From positions 16,066,746-16,130,745 of the forward strand of contig OX246747.1 in assembly GCA_945910005.1 (NCBI GenBank): a stretch of 64,000 bases of DNA, given 5' to 3'. Position numbers and translations under genes: made by a program. The notes below the pieces were generated by a model. It worked only from the letters and a program-made list of their open reading frames with translations, was not told the origin of the DNA and made no database searches. Each line of letters begins with the position of its first letter. The stretch's first letter is position 1. Below are positions 53,987 through 63,501 of the stretch, in pieces. The stretch is from Isoperla grammatica (Eukaryota > Arthropoda > Insecta > Plecoptera > Perlodidae).

Positions 53987-54760
53987 TGACTTGTAATAAT
54001 ACAATATTGTACCTAAATTGTAGTGGCTGGCTGTGGGGGTCACGTCTCTTGGCATTTTAAATATCCAAGTGAATTCACGTTTGTTGATTATTTACATTTT
54101 GCTTTTATGGACTCACAAGTTACAAGGGGTACAATGTAGTAGGGGGTGGGAAGGACCACTGTTATATGTATTTTAATCTCGGTAAGCAATGCTCTCTTAT
54201 TAAATCTTGAAGCACGGCTATGGCCGGAGGTGGGTGGGAGGGGGAATCTCTGTCACTGGCGAGGTGCGCCGCCGCAGAGTAGGAGCATCAAGTATCAAGT
54301 ATCAAGTACTTTCCGTACTACAGCTACAAAAATTGTAGCATGCTACAGCTAAATTTCACTCCTTTTTTTAAAGTAGCGCGCTACACGTCTCGTTAGACGA
54401 AAAAGTAGCATGCTACAAGTAGCGCGCTATCCCAGGTCTGATGAAAAGGAAGGGGTGGGGAGGGGGGGGGGGGGATTTTTATGAGGACACCTATATCTCA
54501 AAAACCGAATGTTACACGCTTGTATTGGTGGTTAGAATCTCCTTTAAAAATAAAGGAATACGTGTTTTACCGTTTTCCTACAATCCTATTAAAAGCGAAA
54601 GGTGGACCTACCTTTACGTCAAAAACTGCAGAAAATCTTCATATTTTAATTATATCTCAAGATTGCAACACAAAATCGAAAATCTGAGTCAAGAACGCAA
54701 TGTGTTCTTTGTCGACTCTCTTCGACCTATGCAACCACTCATTCGACTCCCTCTCTACTT
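53987..54760. other. spacer with palindrome cluster and poly-G
   Basis: 54296-54312 holds a CAAGTAT triplication. 54330-54430 holds repeated GTAGCATGCTAC and GTAGCGCGCTAC palindromes, and poly-G lies at 54460-54474. No gene. Confidence 0.6.
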
Positions 54761-54848
54761 GAGTTTATTAAGTTTAAGGGCGCTTCAACCACTTAGGTCA
54801 TTTTGCGCCACCAAGATGGTGTTTTGCAAGCTAAAGAATTAAGGAATT

Positions 54849-54860
54849 ATGAAAGTAGTA
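54849..54860 (+). repeat. SINE target duplication, left
   Basis: ATGAAAGTAGTA, repeated at 55248-55259. Confidence 0.95.
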
Positions 54861-55247
54861 CCTGCCCAGGGACTGCCACCTTATCGTGGTGGGCAGGTTT
54901 GCGTGCTTTGTTGATCCCGAGAGCGAGAGCTATGCCGGCGGAAGCGTATGCTTCTAGTAGGGCCACCCAAGCCGGACTGGTCGAGGAGGAGAAGTCAGAC
55001 GAAGTGCAGTCCACACCCCAATCCCCTTTCCCCCCACTGTCCCATTGAATATTTCTCCTCCCACTTGGCCCTGCCCTCCCTTGCTGGACTCCCGTATGAC
55101 GACTCACGCGACGTACAATGGATCTGATTCGGATGTGGCTTTATTCTTCATTATCATCTTTCTCATTTTCATTATCACCCGCTCATCGTCTCGATTAGCC
55201 ATCGTTGCATAAATATGAGACGTTAAGCCCCATTAATCAATCAATCA
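54861..55247 (+). mobile_element. SINE-T, full length, sense +
   Basis: Begins CCTGCCCAGGGACTGCC and ends CCCCATTAATCAATCAATCA. The 12-bp target duplication on both sides fixes both ends. A GAGC repeat gives a 6-bp insertion near 54925. Confidence 0.97.
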
Positions 55248-55520
55248 ATGAAAGTAGTAATTATGTTTTAATTTTTTATGTTGTTAATTAAAGTTGAGTT
55301 TATTGGGTTTAAGGGCGCTTCAACCACTTAGGTCATTTTGCGCCACCAAGATGGTGTTTTGCAAGCTAAAGAATTAAGGAATTATGAAAGTAGTAATCAT
55401 GTTTCAATTTTTTGTGTTGTTAATTTAAGTTGAGTTTATTGGGTTTAAGGGCGCTTCAACCAGTTAGGTCATTTTGCGCCACCAAGATAATGTAAAACGT
55501 TACTTATTGTTTTATTGCAT

Positions 55521-55632
55521 GATTGAGTAATGGGGCTTAACGTCTCATATTTATGCAACGATGGCTAATCGAGACGATGAGCGGTGATAATGAAGATGAG
55601 AAAGATGATAATTAAGAATAAAGCCACATCCG
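55521..55632 (-). mobile_element. SINE-T fragment
   Basis: Tail, core and start of body (AGAATAAAGCCACATCCG), cut by the next copy. Confidence 0.85.
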
Positions 55633-55945
55633 ATTGATTGATTGATTATTTGGGCTTAACGTCTCATATTTTTGCAACGAGGCTAATCGAGACAATGAGT
55701 GGGTGATAATGAAGATGAAATTGGGTCTCTTTGGAGGAAAGGGGCGCGTAGGAGGGCGCGTGAGGAAAAGGGAAAGGGGGGGAAAGGGGATTGGGGTGTG
55801 GACTGCACTTCGTCTGACTTCTCCTCCTCGACCAGTCCGGCTTGGGTGGCCCTACCAGAAGCATACGCTTCCGCCGGCATAGCTCTCGGGATCAACAAAG
55901 CACGCAAACCTGCCCACCACGATAAGGTCGCAGTCCCTGGGCAGG
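55632..55945 (-). mobile_element. SINE-T, chimeric B/A copy
   Basis: Its 3' half is B type (TTTTTGCAACGAGGC, GAGTGGGTGAT, TTTGGAGGAAAGGGGC). It then passes into A-type 5' half from GGGGAAAGGGGATTGGGG to GGGCAGG. Confidence 0.88.
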
Positions 55946-56125
55946 TCGCCTCTTACGACTAGCAGAGTCACTCTGGGCCTATTCTACCCCAGACTCTGCC
56001 GGGCTGGGTTTGACCGCGCCCAATCTGGCTGGGGGACAACCCGGGCCCAGACGGGTCTCGTTTTGTCGCCTCTTACGACTGGCAGAGTCACCCTAGGCCT
56101 ATTCTTTCCCGGGCCCAGACAGGGC
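55946..56125. repeat. 120-bp direct repeat with TCGCCTCTTACGACT
   Basis: TCGCCTCTTACGACT(A/G)GCAGAGTCAC at 55946 and 56066, followed by GGGCCTATTC and GGGCCCAGAC. A decayed relative lies at about 58785-58850. It resembles a dispersed invertebrate repeat ending in GTCGTAAGAGGCGA, family not named. Confidence 0.7.
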
Positions 56126-56144
56126 ATGGTAGTGAAAGAAAGTT

Positions 56145-56760
56145 TTATTGTCCTAGACTATGAATCAGACTGTTGGTGGAATTTTTTTCACAGGATTGAT
56201 AGAATTTGTCCTTGTCCGTCAGTTTAATTGCAAAATCGTAGATTGTAGGGAGTTTGAAAAAGTTGTGGATCACTTGTATAAGGGTAAACTTGGGTATGTT
56301 CCCAATCATACGGAGGCACTTATTTTGCACGACTTGCATTTTTTTGAAGTTAGTTTTGGACGTAGAACTCCACACTGGCGCTGCGTAGGTTAGTATTGGC
56401 CGGATAATCATTGTGTAAAGAAGGCGTTTGTTTGTTATGTGAAGCTTGCTGATTTTGTTGAGGAGCGGGTAGAGTAGTGACATTGAGGCGTAGGCTTGAT
56501 GTATTTTGCGATTGATGTGCTGAGTGAATGTGAGTCGTGAGTCGAGGTACACGCCAAGATATTTTACCAGCATTGACCATGGAACCGGTGTGTCATCAAT
56601 GGTCACTTCCGGTTTGACACGTGGTTGACGTTTGGTGAAGAATATTGCTGAAGTTTTCATGTCGTTTACTTTGATTTTCCATTTATGGAAGTATCTTCTG
56701 AGTTTGTTGATTGCCAGTTGCAGTCGTCGTTGTATTGTGTCGTATTTTCCTCTCCTCGAT
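56145..56760 (-). pseudogene. Jockey-type LINE ORF2, RT thumb and C-terminus
   Basis: The minus frame reads K-W-K-I-K-V-N-D-M-K-T-S-A-I-F-F-T-K-R, V-K-Y-L-G-V-Y-L-D-S-R-L-T-F-T-Q-H-I, then I-I-R-P-I-L-T-Y-A-A-P-V-W and Q-N-K-C-L-R-M-I. W-K-N-KT...YLGV-LD-L-H...PIL-YAAPVW...Q-K-LR is the hallmark of Jockey RT after the catalytic palm. Open to the stop at 56145-56147; the palm with FADD is missing. Confidence 0.9.
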
Positions 56761-57040
56761 CCACTTCGGGCAATCTCGGGAGGAGGCAATCAGGAGGAGT
56801 GATCTATCCAAGAGAGAAGACCGTGACCAGTCGAAATGGAAGACGATAGTGCTTTTGTACATAATGAGTTAATCGGCGACAGCGTGATAGTAAGATTTCT
56901 AAATCATGTGTGGAAAAAAGAATCACCACGCGATCATGAGTATATAATTTATTAATGAGAGAAGACGTATGCATAGATCTTTCACTTTTCTTTAATCAGG
57001 GGTTGAAATTAACGCATGAATATGAAGCGCACTCATATTA
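56761..57040. other. no supported gene
   Basis: AT-rich spacer before the R1-like ORF1 relic. Confidence 0.3.
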
Positions 57041-57338
57041 AGAGTTTAAGAAATGCGTACAGACGAATTTCAAGCAAAGAAGCAAGAATAATGTTAGAGG
57101 TAAAAACGTTGTTATGGAACTAACAGCTACCCTGTTCAAACAGGTGATGAGTCATGGAAGAGTATATCTAGGATATCGCTCTCATAAGGTTATTGAATAT
57201 TTGGTAGCAACTAAGTGCTATAAATGCATGGGCTATGGCCATATAGCTAAGCACTGTAATGAAGAAGACATTATTTGCGGTCACTGTGGTAAAATGGGTC
57301 ATGAAACTAAACATTGTGATAGGAAAGTCAAGTTATAG
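57041..57338 (+). pseudogene. LINE ORF1 zinc-knuckle fragment (two CCHC)
   Basis: The frame ends G-R-V-Y-L-G-Y-R-S-H-K-V-I-E-Y then C-Y-K-C-M-G-Y-G-H-I-A-K-H-C and C-G-H-C-G-K-M-G-H-E-T-K-H-C: two C-x2-C-x4-H-x4-C knuckles with the R-V-Y-G...V-EY lead-in of Jockey/R1 ORF1. A clean stop follows at 57336-57338. Knuckles bind the element's RNA. Confidence 0.8.
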
Positions 57339-57449
57339 AACTGTCTAGTTAGTTTTTATAGTTAGTTATAAGAGTACAAGTTCAAAGTTGCGCATAATAC
57401 AAATAAATGGGCAAAGGTCTATGGCTGTTGCTAGCCAAATCAGAGATAT

Positions 57450-57790
57450 GCAGATGAAAATGAAATGGATATTATCCTTGTGCAAGGACCATACAACTAC
57501 AAGAATAAGGTAAAATGTTACGGCTTGGCATGCAGAGTGGTAGCAAATAAAAGCAAAGAAGAGTGTGCCTCTGCCTCTATAATCATAAGGAACCGACATG
57601 TGGAAGTTACGAGACTAAAAGACGTATGCACCTCACATGTGGCATGCGCTCTTATACAAGGAAGCTTTGGTGAAGTGGCAGTCGCATCAATGTATTTTCA
57701 AGAAGGACATCCAATAGATAATTACGTGGAGCAACTGGAAAGATTGAAAATCAGATTAAATAACAAGAACCTAATTATGGGTCTGTCACC
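57450..57790 (+). pseudogene. R1-like LINE endonuclease N-terminal fragment
   Basis: Reads D-I-I-L-V-Q-G-P-Y-N-Y, C-A-S-A-S-I-I-I-R-N, V-A-V-A-S-M-Y-F-Q and N-K-N-L-I-M-G-L. The D-LVQ-PY...A-I...V-S-Y...L-I-G-D order is the start of the R1/LOA-type endonuclease, following the CCHC ORF1 by about 110 bp as expected. The catalytic D-x-N is lost where the frame diverges after 57780. Confidence 0.65.
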
Positions 57791-57879
57791 CATTGCTCCA
57801 CGTTTTGCCAGAATTGCAACTGGCAAGTTCACGAGTCCCAATCACGTCCTAATCATTCAACAGCCTAACGTCGACTGAC

Positions 57880-58012
57880 TATTGTCAGCCGAGGCGCGCG
57901 TTGTCTGTATACCCACTGCTGTTGAAGGTGGAGGTGCGGGGCGGCGCAGTTCTATTGTTAATTTTGAGAGCTGGGCCATGCCTTGCCTTTGTTTCACACG
58001 AGATGGGGTCGG
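57880..58012. other. GC-rich spacer
   Basis: No gene or repeat recognised. Confidence 0.3.
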
Positions 58013-58110
58013 ATTGATTGATTGATTAATGGGGCTTTACATCTCATTTTTGCAACAATGGCTAATCGAGACGATGAGCGGGTGATAATGAAGATGAGAA
58101 AGATGATGAT
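58013..58110 (-). mobile_element. SINE-T 3' fragment
   Basis: Tail and core; core has TTTACATCTCAT in place of TTAACGTCTCATAT. Confidence 0.85.
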
Positions 58111-58121
58111 GAATTAAAAAT

Positions 58122-58228
58122 TGATTGATTGATTAATGCGGCTTAACGTCTCATATTTATGCATCGATGGCTAATCGAGACGATGAGCGGGTGATAATGA
58201 AGATGAGAAAGATGATAATGAAGAATAA
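58122..58228 (-). mobile_element. SINE-T 3' fragment
   Basis: Tail, core and start of A body. Followed by a 28-nt palindromic GTTAACGTT...AACGTTAAC (58230-58257). Confidence 0.85.
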
Positions 58229-58380
58229 AGTTAACGTTACAACGTTACAACGTTAACGAAATATAATATACATCTGGTAGATGAATCACAGTTTCTATGT
58301 GTGAATAATATTTGACTCTACTATGTTAATGTCTAAAACGTATAGCTATTAATTTACATAACTGGCATCGAAGTGCCACT

Positions 58381-58491
58381 ATGAATGGAGAGTTCTGTGC
58401 TACTCTGACAAAGGCACACAAGGACCGTGCGTGGGAAATGGTGGCAGAGTCGGTAAATGCTGTAGCCCCAATATCGCGATCCATCAAGGCG
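58381..58491 (+). CDS. Myb/SANT-like exon of a Harbinger accessory gene
   Basis: ATG then N-G-E-F-C-A-T-L-T-K-A-H-K-D-R-A-W-E-M-V-A-E-S-V-N-A-V, ending at a GTAAGT donor. K-aW-i-vNa is the start of Myb/SANT-like (NAIF1/MSANTD-type) domains found beside HARBI1-type transposases. The HARBI1-like fragment 350 bp downstream supports that reading. Confidence 0.5.
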
Positions 58492-58545
58492 GTAAGTAGA
58501 TTCTGCTTTCATTCATACAATCAATGTATGAATAAAAAAAAGAAA

Positions 58546-58790
58546 GATTGATTAATGGGGCTTAACGTCTCATATTTTTGCAACAATGGCTAATCGAGAC
58601 GATGAGCGGGTGATCATGAAGATGAGAAAGATGATGATTAAGAATAAAGCCACATCCGAATCAAATCCATTCTACGTCGCGTGGGTCGTCATATGGGAGT
58701 CCAGCAAGGAAGGGCAGGGCCAAGTGGGAGGAGAAATCTTCAGTGGGACAGTGGGGGGGGGGGGGGGAGGGATAGGGTCTCCTTCCGTCA
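58546..58790 (-). mobile_element. SINE-T, A subtype, 5'-truncated
   Basis: Tail, core and A body to GTGGGAGGAGAAATCTTCAG and a poly-G stretch. Inserted between the Myb-like exon and the transposase fragment. Confidence 0.88.
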
Positions 58791-58841
58791 CCACTTACGA
58801 CTACAGAGTCACTCTTGAGTATATTCTTCACCGGGCCCCTA

Positions 58842-59163
58842 CGGGCCTGGCGTTTGGTGTTGAAGAGGTTAATGAGCATGTAGAAAGGCCACGGCTAGTA
58901 TTTAGGGACAGGCTCGATCCTTTAAATCTCTCGGACAACGATCTGATGAGAAACTACCGGTTTCCTCGTCACGTAATCATAGAACTGTGTGACGAGCTCG
59001 AGCCAGTGTTGGGCAGGGCTACGGCTCGATCACATACGTTACCAGTCCACACACAGGTGCTAACATCTTTACGATATATGGCATCAGCTAGCTTCCAAAT
59101 TGTTTAGGGAACGTGGCTGGGAAAAGGCCAGTCTAGCTGCAGCCGTGTCCCCAAAAGCAAGAG
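58842..59163 (+). pseudogene. PIF/Harbinger transposase (HARBI1-like) N-terminal fragment
   Basis: Reads R-P-R-L-V-F-R-D-R-L-D-P-L-N-L-S-D-N-D-L-M-R-N-Y-R-F-P-R-H-V-I-I-E-L-C, T-A-R-S-H-T-L-P-V-H-T-Q-V-L-T-S-L-R-Y-M-A-S-A-S-F-Q; after TAG 59105-59107 the frame resumes G-K-G-Q-S-S-C-S-R. PR-FR-R-D-L...YRF...TRS-L-Q-L-LR-ATGSFQ is the HARBI1 N-terminal helix-turn-helix region. The DDE catalytic part is missing. Confidence 0.88.
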
Positions 59164-59172
59164 AGCAAGAGA

Positions 59173-59643
59173 GTGCAAGAGAGCATACAAGAACAATTAG
59201 ATGTGACACTGCAAAGAGATCCCTCTTTAACAATGGATTCAAATTCAACGTTTACAAGTGACCCAGCTCTAGATCAGCCACGAGATTACACATCTCCGTC
59301 AAGTGTGTTGAGCAGTACCATAAGAATTTTACAAACTTCACAGGGACTATTATTAGAGACAAATTTACATACTATTAGGGATGGTTATAATTTTTCAAAA
59401 ATTACTAATCCTCGAGGTAACAGATTTGAATATCACCTATCACTTCATCACCTATTTTCAATCATTTTCGACACACAGTTTTGCGTTTCATGGCTTCCTG
59501 CGACCGACACATATAAGTTGAAGAATTTTACAAGCAATAACATAACACAAGACTTTCTTTGCAATTGCGACGACATTCTAGCAGACAGAGAAACACTATG
59601 GACTATCTGCTCTAAAATAGACTTCAATATTAGTCTGTATTAG
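59173..59643 (+). CDS. hypothetical 156-residue ORF
   Basis: Frame open from 59173 with first ATG at 59233. Ser/Thr-rich N-terminus, then hydrophobic F-E-Y-H-L-S-L-H-H-L-F-S-I-I-F and C-N-C-D-D. No family recognised. Lying between Harbinger pieces, it may be transposon-derived. Confidence 0.3.
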   Translation: MQESIQEQLDVTLQRDPSLTMDSNSTFTSDPALDQPRDYTSPSSVLSSTIRILQTSQGLLLETNLHTIRDGYNFSKITNPRGNRFEYHLSLHHLFSIIFDTQFCVSWLPATDTYKLKNFTSNNITQDFLCNCDDILADRETLWTICSKIDFNISLY

Positions 59644-59772
59644 CATACATTTGCATTACTTAGTTCAGAGGCTCGGATGATTCGTACACAACCATCTAGA
59701 AGTTATTAAGCTTGCATGCAAGGACATGTTAGAGCTAACGTAGGTTTGTTGCAGCTGGGTTTTTAGAATACT

Positions 59773-59800
59773 TAGGCCCGGTTTCACCAAGTTGTCGTAA
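59773..59800 (+). mobile_element. candidate left end of a Harbinger-type element
   Basis: GGCCCGGTTTCACCAAG resembles terminal repeats of PIF/Harbinger-type elements. A Myb-like exon follows 200 bp inside. The partner right end was not found. Confidence 0.4.
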
Positions 59801-59977
59801 TTCGTCGACCAACTAGTCCGCGGATCATGCAAATCGTCGATTTCTCATTGGTCAATAGAAATTTTCAACCACAGGCTACGCTATTATCAAATATCAAAAA
59901 GGATGTGTGTTTTGTTTATCGCGCCATTTATAAGGTGTATACTACTACTACGTGTATTGCAATTCGGACCTTTTGAA

Positions 59978-60269
59978 ATGTATGCAAATAGATTTGTACG
60001 CAGCGCAAATTATAGCGAGGAGGAGAAATTATTTCTCCTTAACATTGTGCATACGTACGTTAAGATATGAGAGTCCAAGAAATCAGATGCCGTCACATCA
60101 AAAGAAAAGGAGAGGCCATGGGAGCTGGTAGCGGCGGACTTCAACGCGAAGTGCGGGAAGACGTTCCGAACCATCTCTTCCCTGAAAACGTGCTATGTCA
60201 ATATAAAAAAAAAAATGACAGGAAACTGGAGGCTGACAAAAAAGCTGAAATATTTAAGACGGGTAAGTA
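59978..60269 (+). pseudogene. Myb/SANT-like exon with in-frame stop
   Basis: Reads Y-S-E-E-E-K-L-F-L-L-N-I-V-H-T-Y-V-K-I, then TGA at 60068-60070, then S-K-K-S-D-A-V, K-E-R-P-W-E-L-V-A-A-D-F-N-A-K and R-T-I-S-S-L-K-T-C-Y-V-N-I-K-K-K, ending at GTAAGT. F-eE-L-L...I-SK-D...K-W-i-FNa...R-LK-Y-N-KK is the Myb/SANT-like domain of MSANTD/NAIF1 type used by Harbinger elements. Confidence 0.7.
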
Positions 60270-60633
60270 AAATCTATTATTTACATTCTTCAAATACTTG
60301 TATTTTATGACATGGAAACGTCAAAGCAAAATACGAAACGAAGTTTGGGTCATGCAACAAATTGTTTTAGCATCGCAGCACACGCAACTAGACCTAGCAC
60401 GCATCCTTATCTGTTTCAATAGGTCCTACCTATTTCAATCTAATCGGCCGCGTGAGTCTAGACGAATTCGAACTAATTTGGCGCCTTCGACGGTCACGCG
60501 GACTCGCCCCTTTCCGTCCGTGGTTGAACATAACCTAAAAGTACAGAGGCGTAGGCCAGACCTTCGGTGTTCGTTCTTTGATCATTTTGTGTTTACTGTT
60601 TACTGACGTAGGCCCTTTGCTCACCTTTCAGAG
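60270..60633. other. spacer, no recognised domain
   Basis: A 102-codon + frame (60298-60606) is Arg-rich without motif; probably intron of the Myb-like gene. Confidence 0.3.
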
Positions 60634-60815
60634 GAGATAGATATTTGGGCTTAACGTCCCATCTTTTTGCAACTTTGCTAATCGAGACGATGAATGGGTG
60701 ATAGCCCAGGTGAAGACGTTTGGAGGAAAGTGAAACGGGAGGGAAAGAGCGGATGTAGGCCTAGGGCCCTAGGCTGCACTTCGTGTGACTTCTCCTCGAC
60801 CTTACACGACGGGAT
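60634..60815 (-). mobile_element. SINE-T, diverged B subtype
   Basis: Tail (GATA)n, core GGGCTTAACGTCCCATC, body TTTGGAGGAAAGTG, and the conserved TGCACTTCGTGTGACTTCTC. Confidence 0.75.
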
Positions 60816-60894
60816 GAGCCTTGTGTCCAATTTTAAGGTGCACGATTGCCGCCATCGAGGTTTGGATGGAAGGCAAGAAGACCACAATCTGATT

Positions 60895-60907
60895 TACAAC
60901 CAGTCGT
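60895..60907 (+). repeat. SINE target duplication, left
   Basis: TACAACCAGTCGT, repeated exactly at 61286-61298. Confidence 0.96.
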
Positions 60908-61285
60908 TGATTGATTAATGGGGCTTAACGTCTCATATTTATGCAACGATGGCTAATCGAGACGATGAGCGGGTGATAATGAAGATGAGAAAGATGATAA
61001 TGAAGAGTAAAGCCACATCCGAATCAGATCCATTGTACGTCGCGTGAGTCGTCATACGGGAGTCCAGCAAGGGAGGGTAGGGCCAAGTGGGAGGAGAAAT
61101 ATTCAATGGGACAGTGGGGGGGAAAGGGGATTGGGGTGTGGACTGCACTTCGTCTGACTTCTCCTCCTCGACCAGTCCGGCTTGGGTGGCCCTACCAGAA
61201 GCATACGCTTCCGCCGGCATAGCTCTCGGGATCAACAAAGCACGCAAACCTGCCCACCACGATAAGGTGGCAGTCCCTGGGCAGG
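60908..61285 (-). mobile_element. SINE-T, full length, reference copy
   Basis: 378 bp from TGATTGATTAATGGGG to CCCTGGGCAGG, flanked by a 13-bp target duplication that fixes both ends. Sense strand is minus: 5' CCTGCCCAGGG..., 3' (AATC)n. Confidence 0.97.
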
Positions 61286-61298
61286 TACAACCAGTCGT

Positions 61299-61588
61299 CA
61301 GACCGGTAAGCGTTGCATGAGCTGTGTCCCGCGGTGCACTGGTCTATTGGTGCGCACATGACTATATCTGGCAACCTCTCCTGATTGACTAGTACAACAC
61401 GATACGGTAGTAGAGGTTAAGTGTCTATATGCAAGTCGGAATTGTGAAAATAGACCTGTGACTGTACCCTTTTTGGAGAGAGTAAATAGCCAACTTTTTT
61501 TAAAAAGAAATCATAATTATTATTAAGTACAGGGACAGATGCTCTTAATACAACGCAACTTCTGTCACTTTGTTGTGTACACTTTAAA
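61299..61588. other. no gene seen
   Basis: AT-rich spacer. Confidence 0.3.
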
Positions 61589-61664
61589 AGATAGATAGAT
61601 ATTTGGGCTTAACGTCTCTTATTTTTGAAACTTGGCTAATCGAGACGATGAGTGGGTGAAATAT
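61589..61664 (-). mobile_element. SINE-T, B subtype fragment
   Basis: Tail (AGAT)n and core GGGCTTAACGTCTCTTATT...CTAATCGAGACGATGAGTG. Confidence 0.8.
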
Positions 61665-61884
61665 GTTCACAGACGTCAAGGTTTTTAAAATGTTAATCGA
61701 CTACTCCTTCATTGACGACATGTGACTAAAACTAAGAGATTCACTTGATTCCAAGAACATCCCTTCCTCGCTTGACCATGCTCTCGTTGATGTTGATTCA
61801 TATCTGTGGCCTCGTTGCTCCCTCAGGTGTAATTGATGCTCAGACTTGTGTCTCCTGCTACCGTTGAAGCGTTATAAAAACGCA

Positions 61885-62268
61885 TGATTGATGATTGATT
61901 AATGGGGCTTAACGTCTCATATTTATGCAACGATGGCTAATCGAGACGATGAGCGGGTGATAATGAAGATGAGAAAGATGATAATGAAGAATAATACCAC
62001 ATCCGAATCAGATCCATTGTACGTCGCGTGAGTTGTCATACGGGAGTCCAGCAAGGGAGGGCAGGGCCAAGTGGGAGGAGAAATATTCAATGGGACAGTG
62101 GGGGGAAAGGGGATTGAGGTGTGGACTGCACTTCGTCTGACTTCTCCTCCTCGACCAGTCCGGCTAGGGAGGCCCTACCAGAAGCATACGCTTCCGCCGG
62201 CATAGCTCTCGGGATCAACAAAGCACGCAAACCTGCCCACCACGATAAGGTAGCAGTCCCTGGGCAGG
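61885..62268 (-). mobile_element. SINE-T, full length
   Basis: Complete A-type copy ending CCCTGGGCAGG. No clear target duplication found. Confidence 0.93.
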
Positions 62269-63257
62269 TATGAAATCGCAGATTACTGGCGCCTAACATC
62301 CGGTGTGATCCCACTGTACTTGGCAGCTAAATACCCAATATTAACGATAAATACAAAAAAAAAATACTAAAAATACTTTGTCGTCTCCATTCATTATGAC
62401 TGTGTCAGCATCCTCGTTATTACAAAACACATCACTTTACGAGAATACACCGTTATACTGTGAGGACCCGACTGAGCGGGTCTTCCTATTAGTATAAGAG
62501 AGGGTTCTACGGGGTAGGTGGCCCGGCTTATCACGAAAACACAATATTAATTAGTAAAGGTTTATTAGAATAAATGGGCGGCGAAAGCAAGATTGGCGGA
62601 CAGCGCGCAGCTTCCTATCCTTGCACTGGCCCCGATTGTACTGCCCAACAACCCCCGAGACAGAGGGCTGGCACCCGCGACCCTCCCTCTCCCCCCACCA
62701 GCGGTGGGAGCGAGGCTGCGGCGTGGTTTAGCCATGGTTAACGGGCGTACCCTTACAATACTCTTACTGCCTATCTGACCAAAGTAAAACGTAAGGAATT
62801 ATAAATTTCTTCATTGGTAGAGTTATTATCAACACTTAAAGATAAAAACTTACTTAATAAGCAAAATACGGACATAATGGATGATGGATTCACACATGTG
62901 TTAACAAATTTTAAGCGGGCGCGGCCCTGGGGTGGGGAACAGTCGTGGGCATGGTACCGAGAGGTTAAATATAAGAAATTGGGCCAATTTGAGGACATAA
63001 AATGTATTATCATACACCATATCATGTATTTTTCTAAATGCATTTTATCTATCAAATGCATTTCTTAATACATATAAGTAATGCATTTTGCATCATGTGG
63101 GAATTGAGTGCAACCAATATAATATGATTAGATTTTAGTATTGCTTCAAACTCTTTACCTAGTTGTTTGAAATTGTGTTGCGCTGTTTCAAATAATGTGT
63201 CCATCAACGCACCTCTACGAAAGATCCACAAATAATAATTTTTGTTTTCCTCCTTAG
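62269..63257. other. no supported gene
   Basis: 62455-62760 is GC-rich with a small inverted pair (GACCCGACTGAGCGGGTC) and may belong to an unrecognised repeat. The rest is AT-rich. Confidence 0.3.
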
Positions 63258-63333
63258 ATTTCACTACTGAGGATTCTCCCCATCTTCAAGATCAACCCAG
63301 CCTTGCTACAGTGGAACGTTCCTCCAGCTAATT
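63258..63333 (+). CDS. possible terminal exon
   Basis: After TTTTCCTCCTTAG the frame reads F-T-T-E-D-S-P-H-L-Q-D-Q-P-S-L-A-T-V-E-R-S-S-S then TAA. Acidic/Ser-rich tails of this kind end Myb-like accessory genes, but no link to an upstream exon is shown. Confidence 0.25.
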
Positions 63334-63501
63334 GGAGAAACCTTCACTGCTACCACTAACAGTCTTGATTAACAGTCTTTATAATACTGTTAACATAGGG
63401 TTATAATGTAAAGTCCATGCTACCCAAATCGAAGTCGACAGCCAATCACAGGTCGCCAAAATAATAATAATGTGTGACGTCATCACGGCGATCGCGGGAA
63501 C

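Larger units (their letters stand above)
54761..55495. repeat. 135-bp tandem repeat (about 2.4 units) interrupted by a SINE
   Basis: Units start GAGTTTATT(A/G)(A/G)GTTTAAGGGC at 54761, about 55297 and 55432. The first unit is split by the SINE at 54861-55247; the second unit shows the uninterrupted sequence. Confidence 0.92.

Noticed and set aside
58586..58841. Extension of the Harbinger fragment upstream into the SINE
   Set aside because: The frame is open by chance through SINE-T sequence. Family similarity begins only near 58842.
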